This document shows positions 46,073 through 53,994 of a stretch of DNA of 64,000 nt, piece by piece. The stretch is from the NCBI RefSeq assembly GCF_900290195.1, contig NZ_OLMF01000004.1, forward strand, positions 1,708,943-1,772,942, given 5' to 3'. The stretch's first letter is position 1; each line of letters opens with the position of its first letter. Position numbers and translations under genes: made by a program. The notes beneath the pieces were generated by a model. That model ran no database searches, was not told the DNA's origin, and saw only the letters and a list, made by a program, of their open reading frames with translations. The stretch is from Anaerococcus marasmi. Its GTDB lineage: Bacteria; Bacillota; Clostridia; Tissierellales; Peptoniphilaceae.

Positions 46073-46919
46073 CTTCATAGGATATCTTCTTATCCTTATT
46101 GGTCTACTTTTTGTAACAGTGCCCTTGATAAATAGGACCGCAAACGAGATGTCCTATAACAAGAGACTAGAAGAATTTGAACAAGAGCAAGCAAATAGAC
46201 CAAAAGAAGAAATCGAAGAAGAAAACAAGGCTGCCGAAAAATACAACGAGCTAGTTAAAAACTCGGATACCAGCATCCTAGACCCCTTCACAACAGAAGA
46301 TAACCAGAACCGTTACAATTACTTCAAAAACTCAAATGAAGTCTTCGCCTACCTAGAAATCCCAAAACTCGGCAAGAATCTTCCAATCTATCTTGATGCG
46401 ACACTCGATCACATATCAAGAGGAGTTGCCCAAGTAGAAGGAACAAGCATTCCTGTAGGAGGAAAGGGAACAAGATCTGTAATAGCAGGCCACAGGGACT
46501 GGTGGGGAGATACCATGTTTCTCTATGTAGACGAACTAGTCGAAGGAGATGATATCTACATCAAAAGAGCAACAGAGACCCTCCACTACAAGGTAAGCGA
46601 CAAGGAAGTAATAGGACCATATGATTGGGATAGACTCGACAAAAGAGGAGACGAGGACGTAATAACCCTCCTAACCTGCTCACCCTTCTACCCACCACGT
46701 CCAGACAGACTCCTAGTAAACGCCGTAAGATACGAAGAGCCAAAAGAAGCAGAGGGGGAAGAAAATAAAGAAGATAAAAAAGAAGACCAAGCTACAGTAA
46801 AAAGAGTACAAAGAGCAAGCCTTCTAACAAAATTAGGAGCAGGACTTGGAATAATTCTAATAATTCTCCTCCTAGTAAGACTAATTAAAAGAATAAAATA
46901 CACAAGAAAAAACAAATAA
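46041..46919 (+). CDS. Class C-like sortase (3 of 3), divergent
   Basis: A 292-residue sortase more distant from the other two. The lid reads DPF (81-83); His151 is in VIAGHRDWWG instead of TAHRGLP; Cys213 is in VITLLTCSPFYPPRPDRLLVNA, with the catalytic Arg in PDRLL. It has an N-terminal anchor, then a Glu/Lys-rich tail and a C-terminal anchor (LGAGLGIILIILLLVRLIKRI). The start is a TTG at 46041 overlapping sortase 2 by 32 bp; no ATG fits the fold. It may act on a different step or substrate, for example linking the finished pilus to the wall. Confidence 0.88.
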   Translation: MKKQLKLTKISFIGYLLILIGLLFVTVPLINRTANEMSYNKRLEEFEQEQANRPKEEIEEENKAAEKYNELVKNSDTSILDPFTTEDNQNRYNYFKNSNEVFAYLEIPKLGKNLPIYLDATLDHISRGVAQVEGTSIPVGGKGTRSVIAGHRDWWGDTMFLYVDELVEGDDIYIKRATETLHYKVSDKEVIGPYDWDRLDKRGDEDVITLLTCSPFYPPRPDRLLVNAVRYEEPKEAEGEENKEDKKEDQATVKRVQRASLLTKLGAGLGIILIILLLVRLIKRIKYTRKNK

Positions 46920-46922
46920 AAC

Positions 46923-46958
46923 AAAATCCCTTGGAAAATAAAAATCCGAGGGATTTTT
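46923..46958 (+). terminator. Terminator of the pilus operon
   Basis: AAAATCCCT / AGGGATTTT stem with a following T, 3 bp after the third sortase. Confidence 0.75.
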
Positions 46959-46974
46959 AATAGAAAAGTTTAAA

Positions 46975-48530
46975 AAACAAGTCATCCTAGGAGAAAAATA
47001 TCACCTTATATCGACCACCCCTTATATCGAGCGGAGCGAAGCGTAGTCGAGATATCTCAGAATAACTTCAATTCCCCTTATGTGAACAATTCCCTTATGT
47101 CGACCGAAGTGGAGACATCTCTAACAAAAATCCAGCTCTAATGAAATTGTAAAATGAATAAAGCAAAGTGTAGATCATATCCCACCTCGACAGAGCGGAG
47201 CGACGAGAGGTCTACAGTCTAAGATGACATGTAAATCATAAGAAAAATTTTATCTAAGCAGAATTCCCAGGAGGCTTCTCCACTTCGGTCGAAGCAAGGG
47301 AACTTTTTTGAAATAGTTAATATTAATCTAACATAACATCCTTTATGCCGACAACCCCTTATATCGAGCGAAGCGAAGTCGAGCTATCTCATAAGAGTTT
47401 AAATCTCCTTATGTGGACAATTCCCTTATGTCGACCGCAGTGGAGACATCTCTCCAACATTTTAAGCTCTAATGAATATTAGCTAAACACATCACACCAC
47501 CTCGAACGAAAGTGAGAGGTCTACAGTCTAAGAGGACATATAAATCATAAGAAAAATTTTATCTAAGCAGAATTCCCAGAAGGCTTCTCCGCTATGGTCG
47601 AAGCAAGGGAACTTTTTTGAAATAGTTAATATTAATCTAACATAACATCCTTTATGCCGATAACCCCTTATATCGAGCGAAGCGAAGCGTAGTCGAGATA
47701 TCTCAATTTTTGGTAATAGAAGATATTTAGATGTAAAGCAATCATTAATAAAAAAATTAGTTTGGGAACATACTATAATTATGATTTTATACAATACACC
47801 TAGATAAATAATTTACCACCTCGAACGAATGTGAGAGGTCTACAGAACCTTGGGACGTGTTTGATTTAAGATTTCGTTATTTATTTACGTAAATAACTCG
47901 AATTTTTATATTTACAAGTCATTCTAGACTGTAGATCTCTCGTCGCTCCGCTCTGTCGAGATGGCCTAACTTCTGTTTGAATTTATCTCAAAGTATATAT
48001 CTTGTTGTTTTGATATCTTTAACTGTGAGAGGCTTCTCCACAAGGTCGAAGCAAGGGTAAATAGGTCCTTAATATAAGGGCAATAGAAATAGTCTTTTGT
48101 GTTTAATTGCTCTAGCCACAATGGACAAACCTCCCAGTACCCATATCTGAACAATTTCCCTTATGTCGACCGGAGCGGAGCGAAGTGGAGACATCTCACC
48201 ACCATTCAAAAAGTATCTGCATATTTCCACCTCTAATGGAATTGTCACAGTGAGCGTAGCGAACTGATGAAATTCCTTAATCGAGGCTTTGCGAGGTGAA
48301 GCGAAGCTGAGCCCGCAAACTACCGTCGAACGAATGTGAGAGGTCTACAGTCTACGATGACTTGTAAATAAAAAATAAAAATTAATCTAAGATATTATAT
48401 CAATCTCAAGAGGCTTCTCCACAAGGTCGAAGCAAGGGAACTTTTTTGAAATAGTTAATATTAATCTAACACAACACCCCTTATGTCGACCGCAGTGGAG
48501 ACATCTCTTTCCAAATGTTAATTTACTATT
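46975..48530. repeat. Array of palindromic intergenic repeats, no genes
   Basis: About 1.5 kb without a credible gene. Three long units are alike: about 47185-47395, 47503-47703 and 48322-48505. Each runs from GAGAGGTCTACAGTCTA through GAGGCTTCTCC...GGTCGAAGCAAGGG, AACTTTTTTGAAATAGTTAA and TATTAATCTAACA to a terminal CCTTATRTCGA...GAGAYATCTC hairpin. Extra partial units lie at 46990-47110, 47400-47460 and 48160-48200, and an inverted one (AGACTGTAGATCTCTCGTCG) at about 47925-47970. The hairpin centres vary (CGAAGTGG, GCGGAGCGAAGCG, GCAGTGG). The AGACTGTAGAC motif and TCGACCGAA hairpin also flank the IS110 element near 2 kb. Confidence 0.8.
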
Positions 48531-48540
48531 AAAGGTTTCT

Positions 48541-48766
48541 AACCATCGAGCCTCACCTTCTCAAAGCCTCAAACATCAATAATTATTATAATTACTAATA
48601 TAGGGAATCTTTAAAAATAAATAAAAAAAAACTAGGTTTTACAACCTAGCTTAAATTCTGGTCGGGGTGAGAGGATTCGGAATTTAGAGCCTCACCTTCT
48701 CAAAGCCGCAAGCATCAATTAGTATTACAATTAAAAATAAATACTTCTAATAAAAGTAAGCACAAA
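48541..48766 (-). repeat. Two degenerate tRNA-Pro 3'-end units with terminator hairpins
   Basis: Units of about 110 bp resemble the 3' part of the tRNA-Pro gene at 50522. Unit B (48658-48766) reads, on the minus strand, GGTGAGGCTCTAAATTCCGA then ATCCTCTCACCCCGACCA, followed by the same kind of CTAGGTTGTAAAACCTAG terminator with a T-run that follows the real tRNA gene. Unit A (48541-48657) retains GGCTTTGAGAAGGTGAGGCTCGATGG. The tRNA 5' halves are missing. Unit C lies at about 50389-50520. Confidence 0.65.
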
Positions 48767-48785
48767 AAAACCTGCTAACAAAAGT

Positions 48786-48822
48786 CAAGTATAAAAGCAA
48801 ATTAATTTTACTTTTATACTTG
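48786..48822 (-). other. Hairpin near the right end of IS110 copy B
   Basis: CAAGTATAAAAG (48786-48797) pairs with CTTTTATACTTG (48811-48822), a perfect 12-bp stem. The equivalent stem in copy A has CAAGGAGAAA / TTTCTCCTTG, so several positions have changed on both arms together. This is compensatory evidence for a selected structure. Confidence 0.75.
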
Positions 48823-48898
48823 TTATTTAGAGTTTAAATTTGAGCACAGCAAATAAGCCGGTTACAATCGGCTTGTTTTAACTATAGCAATGTTAATT

Positions 48899-50122
48899 CT
48901 AGGCTACTTTTAACAACATCTTTTCTTGTTTTGATGCCATGACTTTTGCATAGTATATTCTTAAGAATTTATTTAATCCTGCAAATTTACATACTTTTTT
49001 AGCTTTTCCATCGTTTTCTTTTTTTACCATATACAGATATATTTCATTTTCAGGATCTTTTGCACTCATCATACATTTCATAGCTTGATAACCTACTTTT
49101 CTTAGTATTGCATTGCCTCTTTTTGTTATTTTTCTCTGATCTGCTTTAAAATTACCTGACTCATATGGCGGTGAATCTATTCCTACAAAGGATATTAAAC
49201 TTTTTTTGTTTTTAAATTTTGATAAATCTCCAAATTCTGCTGTGATTTGCACTGCTAATTTATCTGATATTCCTGAGAATTTTTTTGCTTCTTGGTATTC
49301 TTCTAAGGGCTCGGCAATTTCTATCATTTGTGATAAAATAGTATGTAGAATTTGATTTATATGTTTGATCAATTCTATTCCTTCTTGTATGCTAGTCTTT
49401 ATATATGAGCTACTGGAAGGTTGAGTTGAGATACTCTCCTCTGCAAGCTTGTGTATGGATTTAGCTTTATCAGCATTAGGATGGTATCTCTTTTCTTTTG
49501 CCCAGTTTTTAAAATCTTCTATGAATTTTTCTTCTGGTTTTTCTAATACTAAGTTTTTATGCCACCATATTTCTAAGAAGTCTAATAGCTTGTCTTTTGA
49601 AAAGTCTCCTGAAGCGTGTGGAATTAATTTTTTTATTCCTGGAAATGTTTGGCTTATTGTTTGGTCTATGAAGTTCATTTGATTGATTCTTAGGTCCATA
49701 TAGTGCTGATAGGATCTGTTTAATTCTTTTAGGACTCTGAAATTTTCTGAATCTATTTTGTGTTCTTGTAATTCTTTCCAGTACATTAAGCCATATTCTG
49801 CTATTTGTATGGCATCTATATTATCATTTTTTGCTTTTCTAAAGTTGAGTACTCGGCAAAACTGTTTCATTTTTAAGGGATTTACCACAGTTACAAAGTA
49901 TCCTTTGTCTTTTAATTCATAGAGGATTGGAAGATGGTATTTACCTGTTGCTTCCATGATTATCTTGACTTCTTCATTTAACGTATCTAGTTTCTTTAAA
50001 AATTCTTCTACTTTTGTTTTCTTAAGATGGACATCAAAAGGCTTCCAAATGATTTTGCTACCTTGTTCTAGTGCACAGACTGTAAACTTTTCTTTTGCTA
50101 TATCTATTCCTATAGATATCAT
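48899..50122 (-). CDS. IS110-family transposase (DEDD recombinase), copy B
   Basis: A 407-residue protein with the same domains as the copy at 208-1431: DEDD domain from MISIGIDIAKEKF, Transposase_20 with SPPYESG and ITKRGNAILRK. Only about ten residues differ (for example NEEVK preceded by DTL rather than DSL, LQEHKID for LQEYKID, LEIWW for LERWW, KPEEKF for KTEEKF). The frame is intact, so at least one copy can probably supply transposase for both elements. Confidence 0.95.
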   Translation of the reverse strand: MISIGIDIAKEKFTVCALEQGSKIIWKPFDVHLKKTKVEEFLKKLDTLNEEVKIIMEATGKYHLPILYELKDKGYFVTVVNPLKMKQFCRVLNFRKAKNDNIDAIQIAEYGLMYWKELQEHKIDSENFRVLKELNRSYQHYMDLRINQMNFIDQTISQTFPGIKKLIPHASGDFSKDKLLDFLEIWWHKNLVLEKPEEKFIEDFKNWAKEKRYHPNADKAKSIHKLAEESISTQPSSSSYIKTSIQEGIELIKHINQILHTILSQMIEIAEPLEEYQEAKKFSGISDKLAVQITAEFGDLSKFKNKKSLISFVGIDSPPYESGNFKADQRKITKRGNAILRKVGYQAMKCMMSAKDPENEIYLYMVKKENDGKAKKVCKFAGLNKFLRIYYAKVMASKQEKMLLKVA

Positions 50123-50160
50123 TTTATTACCCTCTTTCTTTTAATTTGTAGTTCCTACCT

Positions 50161-50304
50161 GCACCATTACACTCATTTTAGCTCGTGACACGGACGTTTT
50201 GCCCAACCTGCTTAACCGAATATGAATAATGAAGAGGTAGTTGACAGTTTTTGTTTCGGATGTTTTAACCCTAAGAATACATCGTCATACTACATCTTCA
50301 TTAT
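50161..50304 (-). ncRNA. IS110 bridge RNA, copy B
   Basis: Same fold as in copy A: a closing stem ATAATGAAGA / TCTTCATTAT (50295-50304 with 50226-50235), donor guides AGCAGGTT (50212-50205) and ATGGTGC (50167-50161) unchanged. The two target-guide windows differ. The left guide is TGTATTC in place of CCGTCTT; in the right-guide window AAACAAAAA replaces CCAATAAAA. The right guide's ACAAAAA (50254-50248) can pair with the TTTTTGT of the flank (48768-48762), in a register shifted by two bases; in strict register 6 of 8 pair. The left guide does not match the present left flank well. Confidence 0.75.
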
Positions 50305-50388
50305 ACAAAAAATAGTGCAAGATAGAAATTACTTTCTTTCTTACACTATTTATGGTACTAAAACCGGCTATCAAAGCCGGTTATCTGT

Positions 50389-50520
50389 TGGTCGGGGTGA
50401 AAGGATTCGGATCTTCGAGCCTCACCTTCTCAAAGCCGTAAGTATTAATTATATTTTAATTAAAATAGAAAATAAAAATAAATACAAAAAAAAAACTAGG
50501 TTTCACAACCTAGTTTAATT
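50389..50520 (-). repeat. Degenerate tRNA-Pro 3'-end unit C
   Basis: On the minus strand GGTGAGGCTCGAAGATCCGA then ATCCTTTCACCCCGACCA closely follow the T arm, acceptor arm and CCA of the adjacent tRNA-Pro gene, without a 5' half. It is followed by the terminator-like AACCGGCTTTGATAGCCGGTTTT into which IS110 copy B inserted. With units A and B it forms a tandem series next to the tRNA gene, interrupted by the element. Confidence 0.65.
50484..50516 (-). terminator. Terminator of tRNA-Pro
   Basis: On the minus strand AAACTAGGTT-GTGA-AACCTAGTTT followed by a T-run, 5 bp beyond the tRNA CCA end. Confidence 0.85.
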
Positions 50521-50521
50521 C

Positions 50522-50598
50522 TGGTCGGGGTGAAAGGATTCGAACCTTCGACCTCATGTTCCCAAAACACGCGCGCTACCAAGCTGCGCCACACCCCG
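50522..50598 (-). tRNA. tRNA-Pro (UGG)
   Basis: A 77-nt cloverleaf with encoded CCA. The acceptor stem is CGGGGTG with CACCCCG, the D arm GCGCAGCTTGGTAGCGC, the anticodon stem-loop CGTGT-TTTGGGA-ACATG with anticodon TGG, and the T arm GAAGGTTCGAATCCTTTC. Discriminator A precedes CCA. It reads leftward and has its own terminator. Confidence 0.96.
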
Positions 50599-50734
50599 TT
50601 ATCAACTGACTATTATAGTATACGACATATATTTCTTTTTGTCAAATCTTTTTTGAGGAATTTTAATAATTTTCTAAAATTCCTTCCTCTCCTCCAAGAG
50701 AATCTGTTATAATGATACCATAAGGAGATAAAAA

Positions 50735-51208
50735 ATGAAAGTCAAAAAGTATTTTTCTTATCTTTTAATTATCCTGGCCTTGATTTTTACATCTTGTAGG
50801 CTTACGAATGATAAGGATATTAAGGTAAGTGATGAGTTAATAGAAGAAAATAATGGAGAGGAAGGAAAGATTCTAGATGAGGATGGATCTTACTATAGCT
50901 TAGAGGATGTTTCCTCATACCTTGTCGAATTTAACCATCTTCCCCCAAACTATATCACCAAGAAGGAGGCAATGAATTTAGGTTGGTCTCCTAAGGATGG
51001 TAATTTGTGGGAAGTTACAGACAAGGCTGTGATTGGTGGGGATTATTTTGGAAACTTCGAAGGAAATCTCCCAGAAGGAAATTACAAGGAAGCTGACGTC
51101 AACTATAATGGCGGAAGGCGAGGAGCCGAGAGGATAGTTTTCGATGAGGATATAAATATCTACTACACCAAGGACCATTACGAGACTTTTGAAAGGATAA
51201 ATCCATGA
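50735..51208 (+). CDS. Secreted barnase-type ribonuclease
   Basis: A 157-residue guanyl-preferring RNase homologous to Bacillus barnase. After a Sec signal with a lipobox-like FTSC at residues 18-21 and an acidic linker, the mature domain reads YLVEFNHLPPNYITKKEAMNLGW, then NLWEVTDKAVIGGDYFGNFEGNLP, YKEADVNYNGGRRGAERIVF and IYYTKDHYETFERI. Counterparts of the barnase catalytic residues Glu73 (EADVNY), Arg87 (AERIVF) and His102 (KDHYETF) are all present. The barstar-type inhibitor gene overlaps its stop by 4 bp. AAGGAG precedes the ATG, and a TATAAT at 50708-50713 is the probable -10. Confidence 0.92.
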   Translation: MKVKKYFSYLLIILALIFTSCRLTNDKDIKVSDELIEENNGEEGKILDEDGSYYSLEDVSSYLVEFNHLPPNYITKKEAMNLGWSPKDGNLWEVTDKAVIGGDYFGNFEGNLPEGNYKEADVNYNGGRRGAERIVFDEDINIYYTKDHYETFERINP

Positions 51209-51459
51209 TTAATATTGATGCGAACTTGTTTACTGACAAGGAAAGATTCTACGAGATTTTAAATGAGAATTTCGATTTTGATTATAAGGTAGAAAACCTA
51301 GACGCCCTTTTCGACCAGCTTATTTACGTCGACGCCTCTTTTAGGATAATCAATTATAAGATGATTTATAAAAATCTGGGTGACTACGGGGAAAAGCTAA
51401 TGCGTGTTTTCCTCGATGGGGTTAAGATGTACGATTTGGATATAGATTTTATTAGTTGA
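51205..51459 (+). CDS. Barstar-family ribonuclease inhibitor
   Basis: An 84-residue barstar-like protein. Comparison with barstar is clear in the first helix and the inhibitory loop: FYEILNENFDFDYKVENLDALFDQLIYVD corresponds to [26 protein letters not shown]. In the C terminus, VFLDGVKMYDLDIDFIS corresponds to VFREAKAEGCDITIILS. It should bind and block the RNase encoded just upstream, protecting the producer's cytoplasm. The 4-bp overlap (ATGA) gives coupled translation. Confidence 0.9.
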   Translation: MINIDANLFTDKERFYEILNENFDFDYKVENLDALFDQLIYVDASFRIINYKMIYKNLGDYGEKLMRVFLDGVKMYDLDIDFIS

Positions 51460-51465
51460 GGGCTT

Positions 51466-51816
51466 ATGACTTATAGGACAAAACAAGAAGAAATCAGAGA
51501 TTTTGTTGCTTTGGAGATTATTTCAGGAAAACTTAAGGATGGTGATAAGCTCTATGCCAAGACCTTTTTTACCAACAAGTTTAAGGTAAATCCATCCTAC
51601 GTGGACCTTGCAATCGCGAGCATGATTAAGGCAGGCTTCGTCTTTGAGGCTGTTGATTATTATTATCTTATTGTAAATGATGATATTATAAGAAGGCTAA
51701 AGGATGAGTTTTCCAATAGATTTATAAATGAATTTTTGGATAATATGAAATCCCTTGGCCTTGATTATGAAAAGGCCCTAAGGCTATTAGAAATGAGGGG
51801 AATGGCCAATGGATAA
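51466..51816 (+). CDS. Short GntR/YtrA-like transcriptional regulator
   Basis: A 116-residue regulator with a GntR-type winged helix, TKQEEIRDFVALEIISGKLKDGDKLYAKTFFTNKFKVNPSYVDLAIASMIKAGFVFEA, and a short helical C-terminal tail (RRLKDEFSNRFINEFLDNMKSLGL) typical of the YtrA subfamily. Such regulators usually repress the ABC transporter encoded with them. Here an ABC ATPase gene begins 8 bp before its stop. Starts at an ATG behind GAGGG, 6 bp after barstar. Confidence 0.85.
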   Translation: MTYRTKQEEIRDFVALEIISGKLKDGDKLYAKTFFTNKFKVNPSYVDLAIASMIKAGFVFEAVDYYYLIVNDDIIRRLKDEFSNRFINEFLDNMKSLGLDYEKALRLLEMRGMANG

Positions 51817-52510
51817 GATTATTACAATTGATAATTTAACAAAAAAATATAAGGAGACCCTTGCTATTGATGATTTAAGTCTAGAAATTGAAAAGGGCAA
51901 GGTCGTGGGCCTCCTGGGTCCTAATGGATCAGGCAAGTCGACTCTCCTTAAGCTTATAGTGGGTCTTTTGAGGAAGGATTCTGGAAAGATTTTAATCGAT
52001 GGGAAAAGTCCTGGTGTCGAGACTAAGTCTATGATCTCCTACTTGCCAGATTCATATTATCTTTATGAGAAGCTTACTGTAAGGGAGACAATAGATATGT
52101 ATGGAGACTTCTATAAGGATTTTGACAAAAAGCAAAGCGACAAGCTCCTTGATTATTTGAGTATTCCTCGTGATAAGATGACCAAGGATCTGTCCAAGGG
52201 TCTTAGGGAAAGACTTCTTATTAGCCTTAATTTATCGAGGGATGCTGATATTTTTATAATGGATGAGCCTGTAGATGGGGTCGATCCAGTTGCCAAACAG
52301 GCAGTAATCGATATGGTTATAGAAAAGATGGGGAGGGATACGACTTTTATTATAACGACCCACCAGATAGGCGATTTGGAAAATCTCTTCGAGGATATCA
52401 TCTTTCTAGATAAGGGCAAGGTCCTTATGCACAAGGATGCGATTGCGATTAGAGAAGAAAACAAGATGGAAATTTCTGATTATTACAAGGAAGTGTATGG
52501 CTTATTATGA
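51809..52510 (+). CDS. ABC transporter ATP-binding protein (YtrB/GntR-linked type)
   Basis: A 233-residue ATPase with Walker A LLGPNGSGKSTLLKLIVGLL (residues 32-51), the Q-loop region ISYLPDSYYLYEKLTV, signature LSKGLRERLLISLNLS (SKG instead of SGG), Walker B IFIMDEPVDGVDP and switch His TTHQIGDLE. Together with the GntR-like gene upstream and the membrane gene downstream it forms a compact three-gene operon like Bacillus ytrAB, often induced by cell-wall stress. The substrate is unknown. It overlaps both neighbours. Confidence 0.9.
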   Translation: MDKIITIDNLTKKYKETLAIDDLSLEIEKGKVVGLLGPNGSGKSTLLKLIVGLLRKDSGKILIDGKSPGVETKSMISYLPDSYYLYEKLTVRETIDMYGDFYKDFDKKQSDKLLDYLSIPRDKMTKDLSKGLRERLLISLNLSRDADIFIMDEPVDGVDPVAKQAVIDMVIEKMGRDTTFIITTHQIGDLENLFEDIIFLDKGKVLMHKDAIAIREENKMEISDYYKEVYGLL

Positions 52511-53241
52511 GAAACTTTATCAAATACGATTTGAAAACTAACAAGACCTATATCTTTACTATCTTGTTGATCCAACTTATAATCATGCTTTCTATAATCC
52601 TTGTCAAATCCTTTGTGGGCCTAAGCTTTTTTCTTAGAAATAGGCTTATAACAGATATATTATTTATATCAAGTATAATATTTTTTGTAGGAGTGAATTT
52701 GATTTTTGTAATCAACTTCCTTTACAAGGATTATTTCACGCAAAGAGCGAGGCTTACCTTTAGTCTGCCAATTACTAGGAGCACCTTCCTTTTGGCGAAA
52801 ATTTTAGGCCTTGTAGCCTTCTATCTAATAAGCGGCCTTATTTTTACTATAAGCCTCTATCTTTTAGGCTACAGTATAGGAGGAGATTTTATCTACTACA
52901 TGGTCTTTGGACTACTCGTAGATGTATTGCTAGGTCAAGTTTTGAATTTGAATATGGCAAGGACTCGCTTTACTGGAAGAGTGTCTTGGCTTTTCATGAT
53001 TATCAACTTAACTTTAATAATCATACCTGCCATAATCATAACCCAGTTTTCGGCTCTTGTGCTCGTAAATGGAAGGCTTGTAAGATATCCTGGCATGGGG
53101 CTTGCTTTTATCTTTCCCTTTGCTATTGGAGAGGGAGGCCTTTATAAGATAATCACTCCCCTAGTTTATTATGTCCTAGTGAATGTAGTATTGTTTTTGG
53201 TAAACAGAAGATACATCGATGAGAAGCTAGATTTATCATAG
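52507..53241 (+). CDS. ABC transporter membrane protein (ABC-2 type)
   Basis: A 244-residue hydrophobic protein with six likely spans: about 16-35 (YIFTILLIQLIIMLSIILV), 52-76, 99-122, 128-146, 156-180 and 212-232. It starts 4 bp before the end of the ATPase gene, and the segment FTQRARLTFSLPITRSTFLLAKILG is typical of ABC-2 permeases. It pairs with the ATPase at 51809. Substrate unknown. Confidence 0.85.
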   Translation: MRNFIKYDLKTNKTYIFTILLIQLIIMLSIILVKSFVGLSFFLRNRLITDILFISSIIFFVGVNLIFVINFLYKDYFTQRARLTFSLPITRSTFLLAKILGLVAFYLISGLIFTISLYLLGYSIGGDFIYYMVFGLLVDVLLGQVLNLNMARTRFTGRVSWLFMIINLTLIIIPAIIITQFSALVLVNGRLVRYPGMGLAFIFPFAIGEGGLYKIITPLVYYVLVNVVLFLVNRRYIDEKLDLS

Positions 53242-53250
53242 GAGGATCTT

Positions 53251-53994
53251 ATGGAAGAAATTAATAAAGTTAAAGAATTAATCAAAGATTCTAATAATAT
53301 AGTGTTTTTTGGAGGAGCTGGAGTATCGACAGCATCTGGAGTGCCTGACTTTAGATCAGCTACAGGCCTTTACAATAGGGAAAATGACTCCAAGTACTCA
53401 CCTGAATATATGCTAAGCCATGAGTTTTTCGTAGACCATCCAGATGAGTTTATGACTTATTGTAAAAACAATCTCATGCTTGAAGGCATAAAGCCAAACA
53501 AGGCCCACCTTGCTCTTGCGAAACTTGAAAAGATGGGTAAGCTTAAGGGAGTTATCACCCAAAATATAGACAGCCTCCACCAGGAAGCAGGAAGTAAAAA
53601 TGTAATCGAACTTCACGGCAATCTCCGTGATTATTATTGCACCAAGTGCGGCAAAAGCTTCGACCTTTCCTATGTAAAAGGCTTTGCTGATGTGGCAACT
53701 TGTGATGCTTGCGGTGGGATTGTTCGCCCTGACATTGTCCTTTACGGCGAGGGCCTTGACCAAAACAATATTAGCTATGCAGTAAATCTTATAGCAAATG
53801 CTGATATCCTAATAGTAGGAGGGACTTCTCTAGTAGTCTATCCTGCGGCAGGACTATTGGATTTCTACAAGGGTGGTAAGCTTGTTTTGATCAACAAGGA
53901 CCCAACCAGCAGGGATGCTAGGGCAGATTATGTGATAAAAGGAGATATATCCAAGATTATGGATGAGTTAGTTGAGGATTTAGATGAACAATAG
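53251..53994 (+). CDS. NAD-dependent protein deacylase, sirtuin family
   Basis: A 247-residue Sir2-type enzyme removing acyl groups from lysines with NAD+. Signatures are NIVFFGGAGVSTASGVPDFRSATGLY, ITQNIDSLHQEAGSKNVIELHGN with the catalytic His, a zinc ribbon CTKCGKSF ... CDACGGIVRPDIVLYGEGL, and IVGGTSLVVYPAAG. GxSTxSGIPDFR and the four zinc cysteines are complete. GGAGG precedes the ATG. The next gene overlaps its end by 11 bp. Confidence 0.95.
   Translation: MEEINKVKELIKDSNNIVFFGGAGVSTASGVPDFRSATGLYNRENDSKYSPEYMLSHEFFVDHPDEFMTYCKNNLMLEGIKPNKAHLALAKLEKMGKLKGVITQNIDSLHQEAGSKNVIELHGNLRDYYCTKCGKSFDLSYVKGFADVATCDACGGIVRPDIVLYGEGLDQNNISYAVNLIANADILIVGGTSLVVYPAAGLLDFYKGGKLVLINKDPTSRDARADYVIKGDISKIMDELVEDLDEQ

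Larger units (their letters stand above)
48768..50359 (-). mobile_element. IS110-family insertion sequence, copy B
   Basis: The same element as 75-1667, 1592 bp, with the same end sequences and a TTT triplet at both junctions (48768-48770 and 50360-50362). Joined flanks read, on the minus strand, GATAGCCGG-TTTT-TTTGTGCTTAC. It therefore entered the T-run that follows a terminator hairpin (AACCGGCTTTGATAGCCGGTT) in a tRNA-Pro remnant. It is nearly identical to copy A except at the leader's guide windows and the right-end hairpin. Confidence 0.92.

Noticed and set aside
47528-48154. Open frames of 88 and 62 codons inside the repeat array
   Set aside because: They run through palindromic repeat units, have no ribosome-binding site and no protein-like composition.
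47185-48505. Possible CRISPR array in the repeat-rich region
   Set aside because: Units are long (about 185-210 bp), irregularly spaced, palindromic and vary internally; there are no equal-size spacers.
50222-50712. Plus-strand frames of 98 and 60 codons over the IS110 leader, tRNA remnant and tRNA-Pro
   Set aside because: The strand is opposite to the tRNA and bridge RNA, and the translation is just repeat and tRNA sequence.
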